From Bacillota bacterium (GTDB lineage Bacteria; Bacillota_I; Bacilli_A; ML615J-28; CAG-698), in NCBI GenBank assembly GCA_016280895.1, contig JAEEHM010000004.1, positions 1 to 51,041 of the forward strand: 51,041 nucleotides of DNA, read 5' to 3'. Shown in pieces: positions 1 through 8,571 of this stretch (position 1 is the first letter of the stretch; each line of letters opens with the position of its first letter). Both the position numbers and the translations under genes were made by a program. The notes beneath the pieces are model-generated. The model had not been told where the DNA came from, did not search any database, and saw nothing but the letters and a program-made list of their open reading frames with translations.

Positions 1-297
1 GAAGATTGGCTTAATATAACCCAAAATTTAAGCAATGATGAAGTAGACGATTTATTAGAACAGTATTCTCAATATTATGTGTTAATAGCAATAAAAAAGA
101 ATAAAGAAAACTACGGGTATATTATATTAGAGATCAATGCACATTACGTGGAAGTTAATTGGAATTTGACTACTAAAATAGATGTTATAAAGTCTGTAAT
201 TTTTCCTAAAATTGAGAATAAGAATCAAAGGGTATCTAATGAACAAGTAATTGCATTATTTAGAAAAGAAATAGATAATGGAGGAGAAAAAGCATAA
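1..297 (+). CDS. 3' end of a truncated hypothetical gene
   Basis: The reading frame is open from the first base of the window and ends at a TAA at 295-297, so this is the last 98 codons of a gene that starts upstream. The visible part is acidic and Asn-rich (for example LSNDEVDDLLEQY near its beginning) with no membrane segment or motif that I recognise. A GTG at position 79 could be read as a start, but the open frame before it, with ordinary amino-acid composition, makes a partial gene more likely. Its end overlaps the Shine-Dalgarno region of the lipoprotein gene that follows, which suggests co-transcription. Function unknown. Confidence 0.6.
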   Translation, partial: EDWLNITQNLSNDEVDDLLEQYSQYYVLIAIKKNKENYGYIILEINAHYVEVNWNLTTKIDVIKSVIFPKIENKNQRVSNEQVIALFRKEIDNGGEKA

Positions 298-298
298 T

Positions 299-862
299 AT
301 GAAAAAACAAGCGTTGATATTATTAATGTTCTCAATTTTTTTGCTAATAGGATGCGGATCTAAAAAATTTAATGTGACCATAAACCAAGTTATGGCTGAT
401 TTTGGAGTTAATGAGAATGGTGACACTAGATTTACTATTGTTATACATTCATTAGATGAATTAAAACAAAAATGCACAGATTACAATAATCATTATCTAG
501 AAAATGATTATGTGTTTGATGATTTCGAAAAAGATTTTGAATATGAAGTGGATGCAAATCAAGCTAGAAATAATGCTGCCTTGACTATGAAAGGATATGA
601 TGATGATTTTTTCACGAAAAATGATTTGATTATTTGTGTGTTAGATGGTCATCCATTTGGAGATGTGAAATATGAAGTAAAAAATATAAAATATGATAAT
701 GAAGATATTGTTATAAAAATTGCTAAAAGAAGAAAATGGGGCGTAAGTTCTATGATAGGTCCTGTTACGCATCTGATTGTTATTGAAATTCCTAAAAGGG
801 AAAATAATGAAAATATAAATGTTGAAATTAATATCGTTAAGGGAGCGAATTTTATAAAATAA
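299..862 (+). CDS. Small predicted lipoprotein, function unknown
   Basis: A 187-residue protein that begins with a lipoprotein signal peptide: MKK, a hydrophobic run, and the lipobox LIGC with the acceptor Cys near residue 20. It should be lipid-anchored on the outer face of the membrane. The ATG at 299 is preferred to the ATG at 278, because the latter sits on the GGAGGAG ribosome binding site and would put seven charged residues before the signal peptide. The mature part is rich in Asp, Asn and Lys, and I recognise no family. It follows the truncated gene with almost no gap. A second lipoprotein follows after its own promoter, so the two may be related in role but are not clearly one operon. 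Confidence 0.65.
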   Translation: MKKQALILLMFSIFLLIGCGSKKFNVTINQVMADFGVNENGDTRFTIVIHSLDELKQKCTDYNNHYLENDYVFDDFEKDFEYEVDANQARNNAALTMKGYDDDFFTKNDLIICVLDGHPFGDVKYEVKNIKYDNEDIVIKIAKRRKWGVSSMIGPVTHLIVIEIPKRENNENINVEINIVKGANFIK

Positions 863-900
863 TATTTAAATGATTTAGTTTTTTATTCGCTAAATGCCAT

Positions 901-929
901 TTGCTTTGATAAATAAAATATGTTATAAT
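901..929 (+). promoter_or_regulatory. Sigma-A type promoter for the lipoprotein at 949
   Basis: TTGCTT at 901-906 and TATAAT at 924-929 are separated by 17 bases, 20 bases upstream of the ATG and just before the ribosome binding site TTAGGAG. Confidence 0.6.
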
Positions 930-948
930 GTGTTAGGAGTAAGATAGT

Positions 949-1785
949 ATGAAAAAAATAATAACTGTATTATTTTTAGTATTTAGTTTTGCATTTATTA
1001 TTGGCTGTAAGAAGGATGATTTTCCTGAAAGTGATTATCAATATAATGAATATAAAGGCGGTGGCCATAGACTTAATTTGAATTTATTTTATAAAATAAA
1101 TTCATATGAGGAATTAGACCATTTATCTAAACCATATGGTATTAATTTAAAATCTTATGATGAGAATTATTTTATTGATAATGCATTAATCTTCTTCACA
1201 ATTTCTGAAGGTAGTGGCACATTCACTCACAGACTTAGTATTAAAATAGTTGATGATACATTAGATGTTTATTATAAAAGAAATGAATTACCAAAAAATG
1301 CAGGTTATACTTGTGATATGGAATATTGGCTAGTGGCAGTTGAAGTGAATCATCAAGAATTAGATTCCATTAAAAAACTTAAAATTGGCGAGAAGTATTT
1401 AAGTTCTTATGATAATTATGAAACAGTATTACCTGAGGTAATGGATGATGATTGTTTTGTATTTATTCGATCTAGCTTATTTAATTGTGATTCAAGATAT
1501 AATAAAGCAAGTTATAAAGATGGTGATAAAGAAATAACAGTTTCTTTAACAGAAGAAGATTTCAACAATATGTATCAAATATTAAGAAATGCAAATGTTG
1601 ATAAGTATTGTGGAAATATATGTTTGAATGATGATGGTTATACAAGCGGATTATATGTTTCAGTAAACACTTATGGTGTTAACATATATGGTTATAATAA
1701 TCCTACATTTGATTGGTTCGATGGTATGGAATTATATAGAGCATTAGAAGAAATAAGAAACACTTATTTTAAAGCATCTGAATAA
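949..1785 (+). CDS. Predicted lipoprotein, function unknown
   Basis: This 278-residue protein has a clear lipoprotein signal peptide (MKKIITVLFLVFSFAFIIGC, lipobox IIGC), followed by a charged KKDD linker and a soluble extracytoplasmic part. The start is well supported by TTAGGAG about 10 bases upstream. The C-terminal part has an alternating pattern with conserved-looking Trp/Asp positions (FDWFDGMELYRALEEI) but nothing I can assign to a family. It is a single-gene unit with its own promoter, followed by a rho-independent terminator at 1903. Cell-surface location is an inference from the lipobox; the role is unknown. Confidence 0.7.
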   Translation: MKKIITVLFLVFSFAFIIGCKKDDFPESDYQYNEYKGGGHRLNLNLFYKINSYEELDHLSKPYGINLKSYDENYFIDNALIFFTISEGSGTFTHRLSIKIVDDTLDVYYKRNELPKNAGYTCDMEYWLVAVEVNHQELDSIKKLKIGEKYLSSYDNYETVLPEVMDDDCFVFIRSSLFNCDSRYNKASYKDGDKEITVSLTEEDFNNMYQILRNANVDKYCGNICLNDDGYTSGLYVSVNTYGVNIYGYNNPTFDWFDGMELYRALEEIRNTYFKASE

Positions 1786-1902
1786 TCTATTTTTATGTTA
1801 AATGTCAATACTATTTTAACCAAAAAAGAGAATATTAATTTAACCAATGGGGGATAGGGGTACGGACGTGTCAAAATAGGTAAACCCTGCCATATGAAAA
1901 TT

Positions 1903-1931
1903 AAGTTTGAGTTCATGCTCAAACTTTTTTT
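1903..1931 (+). terminator. Rho-independent terminator
   Basis: AAGTTTGAG (1903-1911) and CTCAAACTT (1918-1926) form a 9-bp stem with a six-base loop, followed by a run of T. It ends the transcript of the lipoprotein gene at 949. Confidence 0.75.
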
Positions 1932-2041
1932 CATTTATGGTGTGACTGAAAAGAACTTATAAATATTTTTTAAAAAAGTTCCAAATTTTAGTAATTTTAT
2001 ACCCCTTTCTTATAAATATATATTATAGAAGGAGGCATAGA

Positions 2042-2854
2042 ATGAAGAATAACGGTCTTCAAAATGAAAAAGATATTATTGATGTTTTAAATGGTAAGTT
2101 GTATAAACAATTACCGGAATTTTGGAAAAATAGGATTAGGCAATTATATCATGATATTAAAGATGATGATAAAATTGAATGTGTCAAATGTGTTTATAAT
2201 CAAAAAGCTGATATTGCGATTAGAATAAAAGACAAAAAATTCAGCATTAGTATTAAAAGTGGTTATTTTGTATCTGTACATAATGAAAGTATTTCATCTT
2301 TCTGTTACTTTTTAAAATCATTGGGTATTAGTGATGATCTAATTAGAGTATTAAAATTATATCATTATGGTGATGGTACTGTTAATGGTACTGGTAGTGT
2401 TCACTATCCAGTAGAAGAACTTAAAATTAAATATGCGAAAGAAATTGAAGAGTTCAATAAAGAGGTTAACAAAAAAGACGTTTTAAGAAAAATTGTAATA
2501 CGCTTTTTATGTACTGGTACACCATATCAAGGTGGCTATGCTAGCCATTTGTATTCAGGTACATATATATTCGGCTCAATGATTGATATGAAAACAATGG
2601 TTGAATATATCTGTGAAGAATATTCTTATCAAGCTAATGCGATTTATTTTGGTCCTTTCATCTATACACCGGCATATCGTGGGCTTGAAAATTTTGATGA
2701 AACTAATGTGAAAAGATATTACATTAATATTAAATGGCCATCATTAAATCGTGATATGAGGGATGCTAAGCTTTGGTATTTTAAGAAGAGGGAAGAAAGA
2801 TTAAAAGAAATTGCTGCTGAAGAAGAAAAGAATAAAATGCAATCAGAAAACTGA
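2042..2854 (+). CDS. Hypothetical protein, possibly nuclease-like fold
   Basis: A 270-residue soluble protein with a good ribosome binding site (GAAGGAGG about 7 bases before the ATG). I do not recognise the family. The N-terminal third (NEKDIIDVLNGK, then KADIAIRIKDKKFSISIKSG around residues 57-76) has the spacing of a PD-(D/E)XK nuclease core: an Asp, a short beta hairpin and a Lys, but with Ser where the acidic residue is usually found. That similarity is weak. The C-terminal tail is a charged helix rich in Glu and Lys. No methylase or other restriction partner lies nearby. The gene stands alone and converges on the CobW-type gene, sharing a bidirectional terminator that overlaps its last codons. 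Confidence 0.55.
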   Translation: MKNNGLQNEKDIIDVLNGKLYKQLPEFWKNRIRQLYHDIKDDDKIECVKCVYNQKADIAIRIKDKKFSISIKSGYFVSVHNESISSFCYFLKSLGISDDLIRVLKLYHYGDGTVNGTGSVHYPVEELKIKYAKEIEEFNKEVNKKDVLRKIVIRFLCTGTPYQGGYASHLYSGTYIFGSMIDMKTMVEYICEEYSYQANAIYFGPFIYTPAYRGLENFDETNVKRYYINIKWPSLNRDMRDAKLWYFKKREERLKEIAAEEEKNKMQSEN

Positions 2855-2868
2855 TTGCATTTTATTTT
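2834..2868. terminator. Bidirectional terminator between convergent genes
   Basis: AAAATGCAATCAG (2834-2846), an AAAA loop and CTGATTGCATTTT (2851-2863) form a perfect 13-bp stem with A residues on the left and T residues on the right. It can stop both the gene ending at 2854 and the minus-strand gene ending at 2867. Confidence 0.8.
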
Positions 2869-4135
2869 AGAATTTATCTAATTGTTCTTTAATTAAATGT
2901 TTGTCGATGTTTTGACCGATGAAGACTAATTTAATCATTCTATCACCATAAACATCATCCCAATCACGCGCAAATGTAGGATCATTTGCTAAATAATAAT
3001 TGATTTGTCTTTGAGTAAGCTTTGCAGCATACCAATCGCCGTATTGTGTTAGATATTTTTGTTTTCCTGCTTGCTCATACATATAGATTGTATCAAATTC
3101 TGTTTGGAAATATACAACGCCTTTAGTACGGATAACCATTCTTCCAAAGTCATTGTTTAGCCATTCTTCAAATTTTGATTTATCGAATGGACGTCTACGA
3201 TAATAAACATATGTGCCAACATTGTATTCTTCAGCATTGCTTTCATCATCGTTTTCACCAATGCCATGCTCATGATGGTGGTGATGATGATGGTGTTCAT
3301 GTTCTTCATGCTCGTCTTCATCATGATCATGGTGGTGATGATGTTCATGTTCTTCATGTTCATCATCGTCATCATCTGCATCATGTTCGTTGTCTCTATC
3401 TTCAAATTCAGCAATCCAACCAGCAGAAGAAGCAGCTTTATTGTAATCAAATAGTTTTGTATCTAACATATCTTTTAGATTTACAGCACAATAATCAGCA
3501 TCGATGATTTTAGCTTTTGGTTGTAATGTCATGATTACTTTTTTGATGCGAGCAAGTTGTTCAGCAGTAACATCACTTGCTTTATTCAAAATAACAACAT
3601 TACAGAATTCAATTTGTTGAATTATTAGGTTTTCGATGTCTTCCTCGCCTCTTTCAACAGTTTCTAATACTTCACCACAACCGAATTCATCAGCTAGTCT
3701 AACAGCATCTGTTACGGAAATGATGGCATCTAGATAACAATATTTAGGCATATGTTTTTGCGCAAATTGTTGTTCCATAAATGTTAATGTTTGCGCAATT
3801 GGAATAGGCTCACAAATTCCAGATGCTTCAATTAGGATATGATCGAATCTTTGTTCATTTACAAGAGATGAAATTTGTTCCATTAAATCTTTCTTTAATG
3901 TACAGCAAATACATCCATTTTGTAAAGCTACAAGGTTTTCATCCTTTCCTGAAACAACTCCGCCTTTTTCAATTAAATCTGCATCAATGTTTACTTCGCC
4001 AATATCGTTGACGATAACAGCCATCTTATACCCTTGTGCATTTTTTAGTAAATAATTTATTAAAGTGGTTTTTCCACTTCCTAAATAACCTGTTATTAAG
4101 GTGATAGGAATAGTTTTAACTTGATCTTTTCTCAT
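2867..4135 (-). CDS. CobW/COG0523-type GTPase, metal chaperone with His-rich region
   Basis: A 422-residue G3E-family GTPase of the CobW/COG0523 branch, whose members deliver metals such as zinc to target proteins using GTP. Visible motifs in order are the P-loop GYLGSGKTTL (about residues 16-25), NDIGEVNIDADLI, the metal-binding NGCICCTL, the Walker B-like ILIEASGICEP, the guanine-specificity motif NKASD, and a C-terminal CobW_C domain. Between the two domains is a His/Asp/Glu-rich stretch of about 50 residues (around 245-295) with two blocks of consecutive His, a likely metal reservoir. The promoter on the minus strand reads TTTATA-17-TATAAT (4163-4191). Zinc is the likeliest metal, but no Zur-like palindrome or duplicated zinc-protein gene is visible here, so the metal and client remain inferred. 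Confidence 0.9.
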   Translation of the reverse strand: MRKDQVKTIPITLITGYLGSGKTTLINYLLKNAQGYKMAVIVNDIGEVNIDADLIEKGGVVSGKDENLVALQNGCICCTLKKDLMEQISSLVNEQRFDHILIEASGICEPIPIAQTLTFMEQQFAQKHMPKYCYLDAIISVTDAVRLADEFGCGEVLETVERGEEDIENLIIQQIEFCNVVILNKASDVTAEQLARIKKVIMTLQPKAKIIDADYCAVNLKDMLDTKLFDYNKAASSAGWIAEFEDRDNEHDADDDDDEHEEHEHHHHHDHDEDEHEEHEHHHHHHHHEHGIGENDDESNAEEYNVGTYVYYRRRPFDKSKFEEWLNNDFGRMVIRTKGVVYFQTEFDTIYMYEQAGKQKYLTQYGDWYAAKLTQRQINYYLANDPTFARDWDDVYGDRMIKLVFIGQNIDKHLIKEQLDKF

Positions 4136-4287
4136 TTTTATCTCTCCAATTCATATTTATATATTATAACACAATTTTATTAAAATATAAATAAAAACGC
4201 TTAATTATTTCATTTGAGTTGAAAAATAACATTAAATTTATTATAATAATATATAATAAAAAAATATGTATTTTCAAAAAGGACAAA

Positions 4288-4959
4288 ATGAAAAACAATA
4301 AAAAAATAATAAATGTGCTAATAATAAATATAATAATTATCTTATTAGAATTGTTTGCTTTATCATGCACATTCTTTCGCTTTTTACCAGAAGCAGAAGA
4401 TACAATGACTTGGTATTCACATTTTACAAAATATACCACTTTAAGCAATATTTTTCTTTTGATTGTAAGTATAATAATTGTAGTTGTAAAATTGCGAGAA
4501 TTAAAAGGGAGAAAAACTTTTGATTATTCAATTTTAAAATATACTTCAGTGGTTGTAATCTCAGTGACATTCATTACAATTGTTGTTTTTGCATTAATAT
4601 TTTTGAAAGCATCATTGCTTTTTGATATAAAAGCAGAGATGTTTATGTTATTGCATACAATATGTCCAATACTAGGACTAATATCATATATTTTATTTGA
4701 TGATACAGACATGGCTAAAAGAAAAGATAAAATATATCCAGCCTTGTTTACTATTTTATACACTGTTTTTATTGAATTAGTATATTTCTTTGGTGGTGAT
4801 GTACCTTATATAAATGATTTTGGCTCTGAACCTCTTGCAGTTAATGGCTGGGAAGTATTGTTAGCAGGAGTAATAGAATTATCTTTAACGCTAACACTTG
4901 CTGTAATCATTAGAATTATAAAAAACAAAATACAAACAAAGAAGGCAAAAGATGAATAA
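4288..4959 (+). CDS. Multi-spanning membrane protein (FAR-17a/AIG1 or Pr6Pr-like)
   Basis: A 223-residue integral membrane protein with about six hydrophobic segments. The order of features (FTKYTTLSNIFLL after the first extracytoplasmic loop, a later LHTICPILGLISYILFD) resembles the FAR-17a/AIG1-like or Pr6Pr membrane protein families, whose bacterial members have no settled function. The ATG at 4288 is chosen because AAAAAGGA lies just upstream; the longer frame from a TTG at 4219 would add 23 residues with no ribosome binding site. The last codons overlap the start of the PLP-binding protein gene (ATG at 4952), so the two are translationally coupled and likely the first genes of an operon running to about 8525. 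Confidence 0.65.
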   Translation: MKNNKKIINVLIINIIIILLELFALSCTFFRFLPEAEDTMTWYSHFTKYTTLSNIFLLIVSIIIVVVKLRELKGRKTFDYSILKYTSVVVISVTFITIVVFALIFLKASLLFDIKAEMFMLLHTICPILGLISYILFDDTDMAKRKDKIYPALFTILYTVFIELVYFFGGDVPYINDFGSEPLAVNGWEVLLAGVIELSLTLTLAVIIRIIKNKIQTKKAKDE

Positions 4960-5563
4960 AGAAAATGTTAAAAGAATTATGGAAGAAACTAAGAATGTAA
5001 ACTTAGTTGTTGCCAGCAAATATCTAGATAGCAATGGTATATTAGAACTAAAATCACTTGGAATATGTAATTTTGGTGAAAATAGGACAGATGCTTTTCT
5101 TAAAAAATATGAAGAATTAAAAGATAAGGGGATTGTTTGGCATTTTATTGGACATCTTCAAACTAATAAAGCAAAAGATGTCTTAAATAAGATTGATTAT
5201 CTCCATTCTTTAGATTCTTTAAAGTTAGCTAATATTATTGAAAAAACAAGAAAAGAAATATTAAAATGTTTTGTGGAAGTGCACATGACAAATTCAAGTA
5301 CTAAAAATGGTGTATTAAAAGAAGATTTGGATTCATTTTTAAATGAATTAAAGAAATATGAAAAGGTAGAAGTGATTGGCTTAATGACAATGACTGAGCC
5401 CGAACAAACAAAAGAAGAAAAGTTGAAAGTATTTAATGACTTAAGAGAACTTGCTTATAAATATGATTTGAAAGAATTGTCAATGGGTATGAGTGATGAT
5501 TATCAAGAAGCAATCAAAGCTCATGCAACATATATTAGACTTGGAAGAATAATCTGTTTTTAG
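4952..5563 (+). CDS. YggS/PROSC-family PLP-binding protein
   Basis: This 203-residue protein is a member of the YggS/PLPBP (COG0325) family, which binds pyridoxal 5'-phosphate and buffers its free level without known enzyme activity. The Schiff-base Lys is in LVVASKYL near the N-terminus. FGENR, WHFIGHLQTNK and the C-terminal SMGMSDDYQEAI with IRLGRIICF are characteristic of the fold-type III barrel. It is about 25 residues shorter than usual, with the missing part at the N-terminus; the overlap with the upstream gene and the start of the barrel at residue 16 argue that this is the genuine start. Directly downstream is a pyridoxamine kinase gene, so the pair looks like a vitamin B6 homeostasis unit. 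Confidence 0.9.
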   Translation: MNKENVKRIMEETKNVNLVVASKYLDSNGILELKSLGICNFGENRTDAFLKKYEELKDKGIVWHFIGHLQTNKAKDVLNKIDYLHSLDSLKLANIIEKTRKEILKCFVEVHMTNSSTKNGVLKEDLDSFLNELKKYEKVEVIGLMTMTEPEQTKEEKLKVFNDLRELAYKYDLKELSMGMSDDYQEAIKAHATYIRLGRIICF

Positions 5564-5575
5564 GAGGGAATAATT

Positions 5576-6391
5576 ATGAAAATTTTAACAGTACAAGATA
5601 TCTCATGCTATGGACAATGCTCAACAACAGTAGCATTACCAGTACTTTCGTGCTATGGACATGAAACAGTAATATTACCATCTGCTATATTATCTACTCA
5701 CACTGGTGGCTTTACAGGGTTCACTGTTCATGATTTAACTGATGAAATGCCTAAAATTATTAAACATTGGCAAAATGAAAATATTAAATTTGATGCTTTA
5801 TATACAGGATATATTGGTGATCCACGTCAATTTGATTATATTTTGAATATAAAGGATAATATGATGAGAGATAAGGGTTTATTCTTTGTAGATCCAGCAA
5901 TGGCAGATCATGGAAAAATGTATTATGGATTAGGTGAAGAAATCGTGAATGGAATGCGAAGAATGTGTTCTGTTGCTGATTATATCTTACCTAATATTAC
6001 TGAAGCTTGCTTTTTAACAAACACTCCTTATCAAGAAGTTCAAGATGAAGCTTTTATTGACACTTTACTTAAAAAATTATATAATTTAGGTGCTAAGAAT
6101 GTCATCTTGACAGGCTATGAAGTGAAAGATCAATTAGGTGCAGTGGCATACGATGGTAAGAATAAAACTATTGTATTAAAGAAGAGGGAATATCCATCAT
6201 ATCATGGAACAGGTGATATCTTCTCTAGTGTTATCATTGGTAATTTATTAAACAATAAATCAATGGAAGATACACTTGAGGATGCAACAAGCTTTATTGT
6301 TAAAGCTATTAGAGCAACAAAAGATGATAAAGATCACGGATATGGTGTAAAATACGAAACAATATTAAAAGAAAAATATGGCAATAATTAA
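5576..6391 (+). CDS. pdxY: Pyridoxamine/pyridoxal kinase
   Basis: A 271-residue ribokinase-fold kinase that phosphorylates pyridoxal, pyridoxine or pyridoxamine with ATP to make the B6 cofactor. It starts with MKILTVQDISCYGQCS, characteristic of the clostridial pyridoxamine kinase group; it also has LPNITEACFLT and the anion-hole and catalytic motif YHGTGDIFSS, in which the Asp is the catalytic base. Length fits the family. TAGGAGGGAA sits 7 bases before the ATG. The gene follows the PLP-binding protein by 12 bases, so production and buffering of PLP appear to be coexpressed. The symbol is given by family; pdxK-like naming would be equally fair. Confidence 0.88.
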   Translation: MKILTVQDISCYGQCSTTVALPVLSCYGHETVILPSAILSTHTGGFTGFTVHDLTDEMPKIIKHWQNENIKFDALYTGYIGDPRQFDYILNIKDNMMRDKGLFFVDPAMADHGKMYYGLGEEIVNGMRRMCSVADYILPNITEACFLTNTPYQEVQDEAFIDTLLKKLYNLGAKNVILTGYEVKDQLGAVAYDGKNKTIVLKKREYPSYHGTGDIFSSVIIGNLLNNKSMEDTLEDATSFIVKAIRATKDDKDHGYGVKYETILKEKYGNN

Positions 6392-6971
6392 GATTAATAA
6401 ATTAAGTAGATTGGAATTAAAAATAATAAAAGACATAATAGCTGATGCATTTGTGTCCAATGATTTGTTTTATAATTGGGGCAGTGAAAAACAAAGATAT
6501 GAAGATGTAAAAAAATACATGTATCTTTTTGTTGATTTTGTGTATAAGGCTAAGCAATTATACGCAAATGATAGTCTTACAGCATTTATTGCTTTAGAAG
6601 ATTCTACAAAAACAAAAAAGTTTCTGCAAGCGCTAATGCTACTTAAGATGATCTTTAAATTAGGACCAAAAAAACTTAAAAAGATTCTTAATTTTGTAAA
6701 TCAAGTTACAAATTCAAATGCACAATATGCTAAAAAAGCACACATAGATTGTCAAATGCTATGTGTTAAGAAAGAATATCAAGGAACAGGTATGGTTTGG
6801 GAGTTGATAGACTTTGCAAAGCAGGTGGCTAAGGGGAAAAAGGTTCCTTTGCTTGTTGATACTGATATGAAAAGATACAAAGAAATGTATGAATACATGG
6901 GCTTTTATTGCTATAACAGTATAAGAGCAAGCAATGGAGTAACAAGATATAGTTTGATATTTAAAGAATAG
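6378..6971 (+). CDS. GNAT-family N-acetyltransferase
   Basis: A 197-residue protein whose C-terminal half carries an acetyl-CoA binding motif of the GNAT fold: LCVKKEYQGTGMVWELIDFAKQ (Q-G-T-G-M in the place of the Q/RxxGxG/A signature), followed by a MYEYMGFYCYNS segment typical of the last beta strands. The substrate is unknown. The ATG lies inside the end of the pyridoxamine kinase gene (14-base overlap) with no strong ribosome binding site, so translation is probably coupled. The low similarity of the N-terminal half to standard GNATs makes the substrate class unpredictable. Confidence 0.75.
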   Translation: MAIIKINKLSRLELKIIKDIIADAFVSNDLFYNWGSEKQRYEDVKKYMYLFVDFVYKAKQLYANDSLTAFIALEDSTKTKKFLQALMLLKMIFKLGPKKLKKILNFVNQVTNSNAQYAKKAHIDCQMLCVKKEYQGTGMVWELIDFAKQVAKGKKVPLLVDTDMKRYKEMYEYMGFYCYNSIRASNGVTRYSLIFKE

Positions 6972-6979
6972 GAGAAAAA

Positions 6980-7516
6980 ATGAAAACATACAATTTGATA
7001 AAAGTATTGGTATATTTTCTATTTGGAATCTTTGTTTTAGTATTCAATCATCTTTGTTTAGAACATATTCCACTAATCATATCTATTGTGATGCTTTTAA
7101 ATGCTACAGATGATATTATCGTATGGTCTAAACAAGGGATAATAAAAGAAGGTAGTAGGTTTTTTAATGCCCTTGTTCTTATTATTCTTGCTATCATTTT
7201 ATTAATCATTCACAGTGAATTTGAAAAATGCTTAATCATATTTGCAGTGTGGATGATATTAAAAGAAGGAAATGAAATTACACATTGTATTCAAAGAATG
7301 ATAAAACAAAAACCAGCTATTTTAGATTTGCTGGAATCTATCTTTATTATTGTAATGTCTATTTTATTAATCGCTAATCCAAATGAACATCATGCTTATA
7401 TTCATATTTTCATTTTGGGAGCTGAATTAGTAAGTGAATTATTATTCTATTTCTTATATAATTATCTAGATAAGAAAGATAAGAATATGGAAATAAATGA
7501 AGTTGAGGGTGAATAA
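6980..7516 (+). CDS. DUF308/HdeD-like membrane protein
   Basis: A 178-residue membrane protein with about six short hydrophobic helices arranged in pairs, ending in a charged tail ([15 protein letters not shown]). The layout is that of DUF308/HdeD-like proteins. It is 8 bases downstream of the acetyltransferase, with AGGAG before the ATG, so in the same operon. A second protein of similar design is encoded two genes later (7872). In enteric bacteria HdeD is linked to acid resistance, but that role should not be transferred here. Confidence 0.6.
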   Translation: MKTYNLIKVLVYFLFGIFVLVFNHLCLEHIPLIISIVMLLNATDDIIVWSKQGIIKEGSRFFNALVLIILAIILLIIHSEFEKCLIIFAVWMILKEGNEITHCIQRMIKQKPAILDLLESIFIIVMSILLIANPNEHHAYIHIFILGAELVSELLFYFLYNYLDKKDKNMEINEVEGE

Positions 7517-7533
7517 TATTTATTGGAGGACAT

Positions 7534-7875
7534 ATGGAGGAGAAAAAGAATAGTTTCAAATTTTTTAGTAACAAGGATTGTCAATTCTTTCCTTGTCATA
7601 AAACTGATGATAAAGAGAACTTTAATTGCTTGTTTTGTTATTGCCCCCTTTATGCATTAGGAGATAAATGTGGTGGTAACTTCAAATATTTAGAAAGTGG
7701 TATTAAAGATTGTTCAAATTGTTTGTTACCTCATCGTCGTCAAAGCTATGATTATATCACATCAAAGTATTATGAAATAATGCTACTTGCTAAACGTGAT
7801 AAAACAAAAAAAGAAATGTTTGAAATAATTCATGAAATGGATGAGGCTAAAAAGCAAGAAAGGAAAGAAGAATGA
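7534..7875 (+). CDS. Cysteine-rich small-domain protein (COG2158-like)
   Basis: A 113-residue cytoplasmic protein with ten Cys and several His in its first 70 residues: [38 protein letters not shown]. This is the signature of the cysteine-rich small domain (COG2158, a putative zinc-finger-like domain), which in some genomes is joined to corrinoid-biosynthesis proteins. Its biochemical role is not established. The C-terminus is a charged helix. GGAGG lies just upstream of the ATG, and the stop overlaps the next start (ATGA), so it is coupled to the DUF308-like gene. Confidence 0.85.
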   Translation: MEEKKNSFKFFSNKDCQFFPCHKTDDKENFNCLFCYCPLYALGDKCGGNFKYLESGIKDCSNCLLPHRRQSYDYITSKYYEIMLLAKRDKTKKEMFEIIHEMDEAKKQERKEE

Positions 7876-8525
7876 AAATAAAAAATCTAAATTATTTGAT
7901 TGATGGGATTTTATCGATAATTATTGGTGCAGTATTAATATTGATGTCAATTTTTGCTTTTGGTTCACTTATTAATATTACTTGTATTATCATTGGAATC
8001 ATTATTGTATTAGTTAATTTCTATTATGTTTTTATTAGTGCCTTAATTTTGAATAATACTGAAAGTGGAAGGGCAGTTAATGTTTTAGAAGAAAAATTAA
8101 AAACATTTGCATATGTTGAATTAATATTGTCTTTAGCTGGTGTTATTCTTGGCTTTGTATTTATTTTTAATCATGGCCTTGCTTTACAAATTGTATTTGG
8201 TGCTTATTTAATTGTTTATCCAATTATTAGAATTGCGTTTGCACTTGATAAAAATGCACAATTTAAAAAAGAATTGCCAATTCTATTAGTTGCATTAGTT
8301 ATCATTTTACTTGCTGCATTTGGTTCATTGGGATCAGTGCTTCAAATAATTGCAATTATCATTGGCTCACTTGTTTTACTATCAGGTATTGTATCACTTA
8401 TTTTCTATTATAAAGATGAAAAGAAGATTGAAATTAATAATGATGATAATAAGGTTGAAGAACATAGCAGTGCTGATACAATTGAAGTTGAAGCAGAAGA
8501 AGTAAAAGAAGATAATAATAAATAA
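7872..8525 (+). CDS. DUF308-like membrane protein with acidic tail
   Basis: A 217-residue protein with about six hydrophobic helices in residues 10-180 and a strongly acidic cytoplasmic-looking tail ([24 protein letters not shown]). It resembles the HdeD/DUF308 group. It overlaps the preceding Cys-rich gene by four bases and is the last gene before the bidirectional terminator at 8531. No catalytic motif is visible and the function is unknown. Confidence 0.6.
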   Translation: MKIKNLNYLIDGILSIIIGAVLILMSIFAFGSLINITCIIIGIIIVLVNFYYVFISALILNNTESGRAVNVLEEKLKTFAYVELILSLAGVILGFVFIFNHGLALQIVFGAYLIVYPIIRIAFALDKNAQFKKELPILLVALVIILLAAFGSLGSVLQIIAIIIGSLVLLSGIVSLIFYYKDEKKIEINNDDNKVEEHSSADTIEVEAEEVKEDNNK

Positions 8526-8530
8526 AGTAA

Positions 8531-8560
8531 AAAGACATAAGTTTGATAACTTATGTCTTT
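8531..8560. terminator. Bidirectional terminator
   Basis: AAAGACATAAGTT (8531-8543) and AACTTATGTCTTT (8548-8560) form a perfect 13-bp stem around TGAT. It lies between the convergent genes ending at 8525 (plus) and 8572 (minus). Confidence 0.85.
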
Positions 8561-8571
8561 TATTATACTTA

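Noticed and set aside
3157-3507. Open frames on both strands over the His-rich part of the CobW-type gene
   Set aside because: They arise from the CAT/GAT/GAA repeat codons; composition is Met/Ile- or His/Asp-only, with no start signal.
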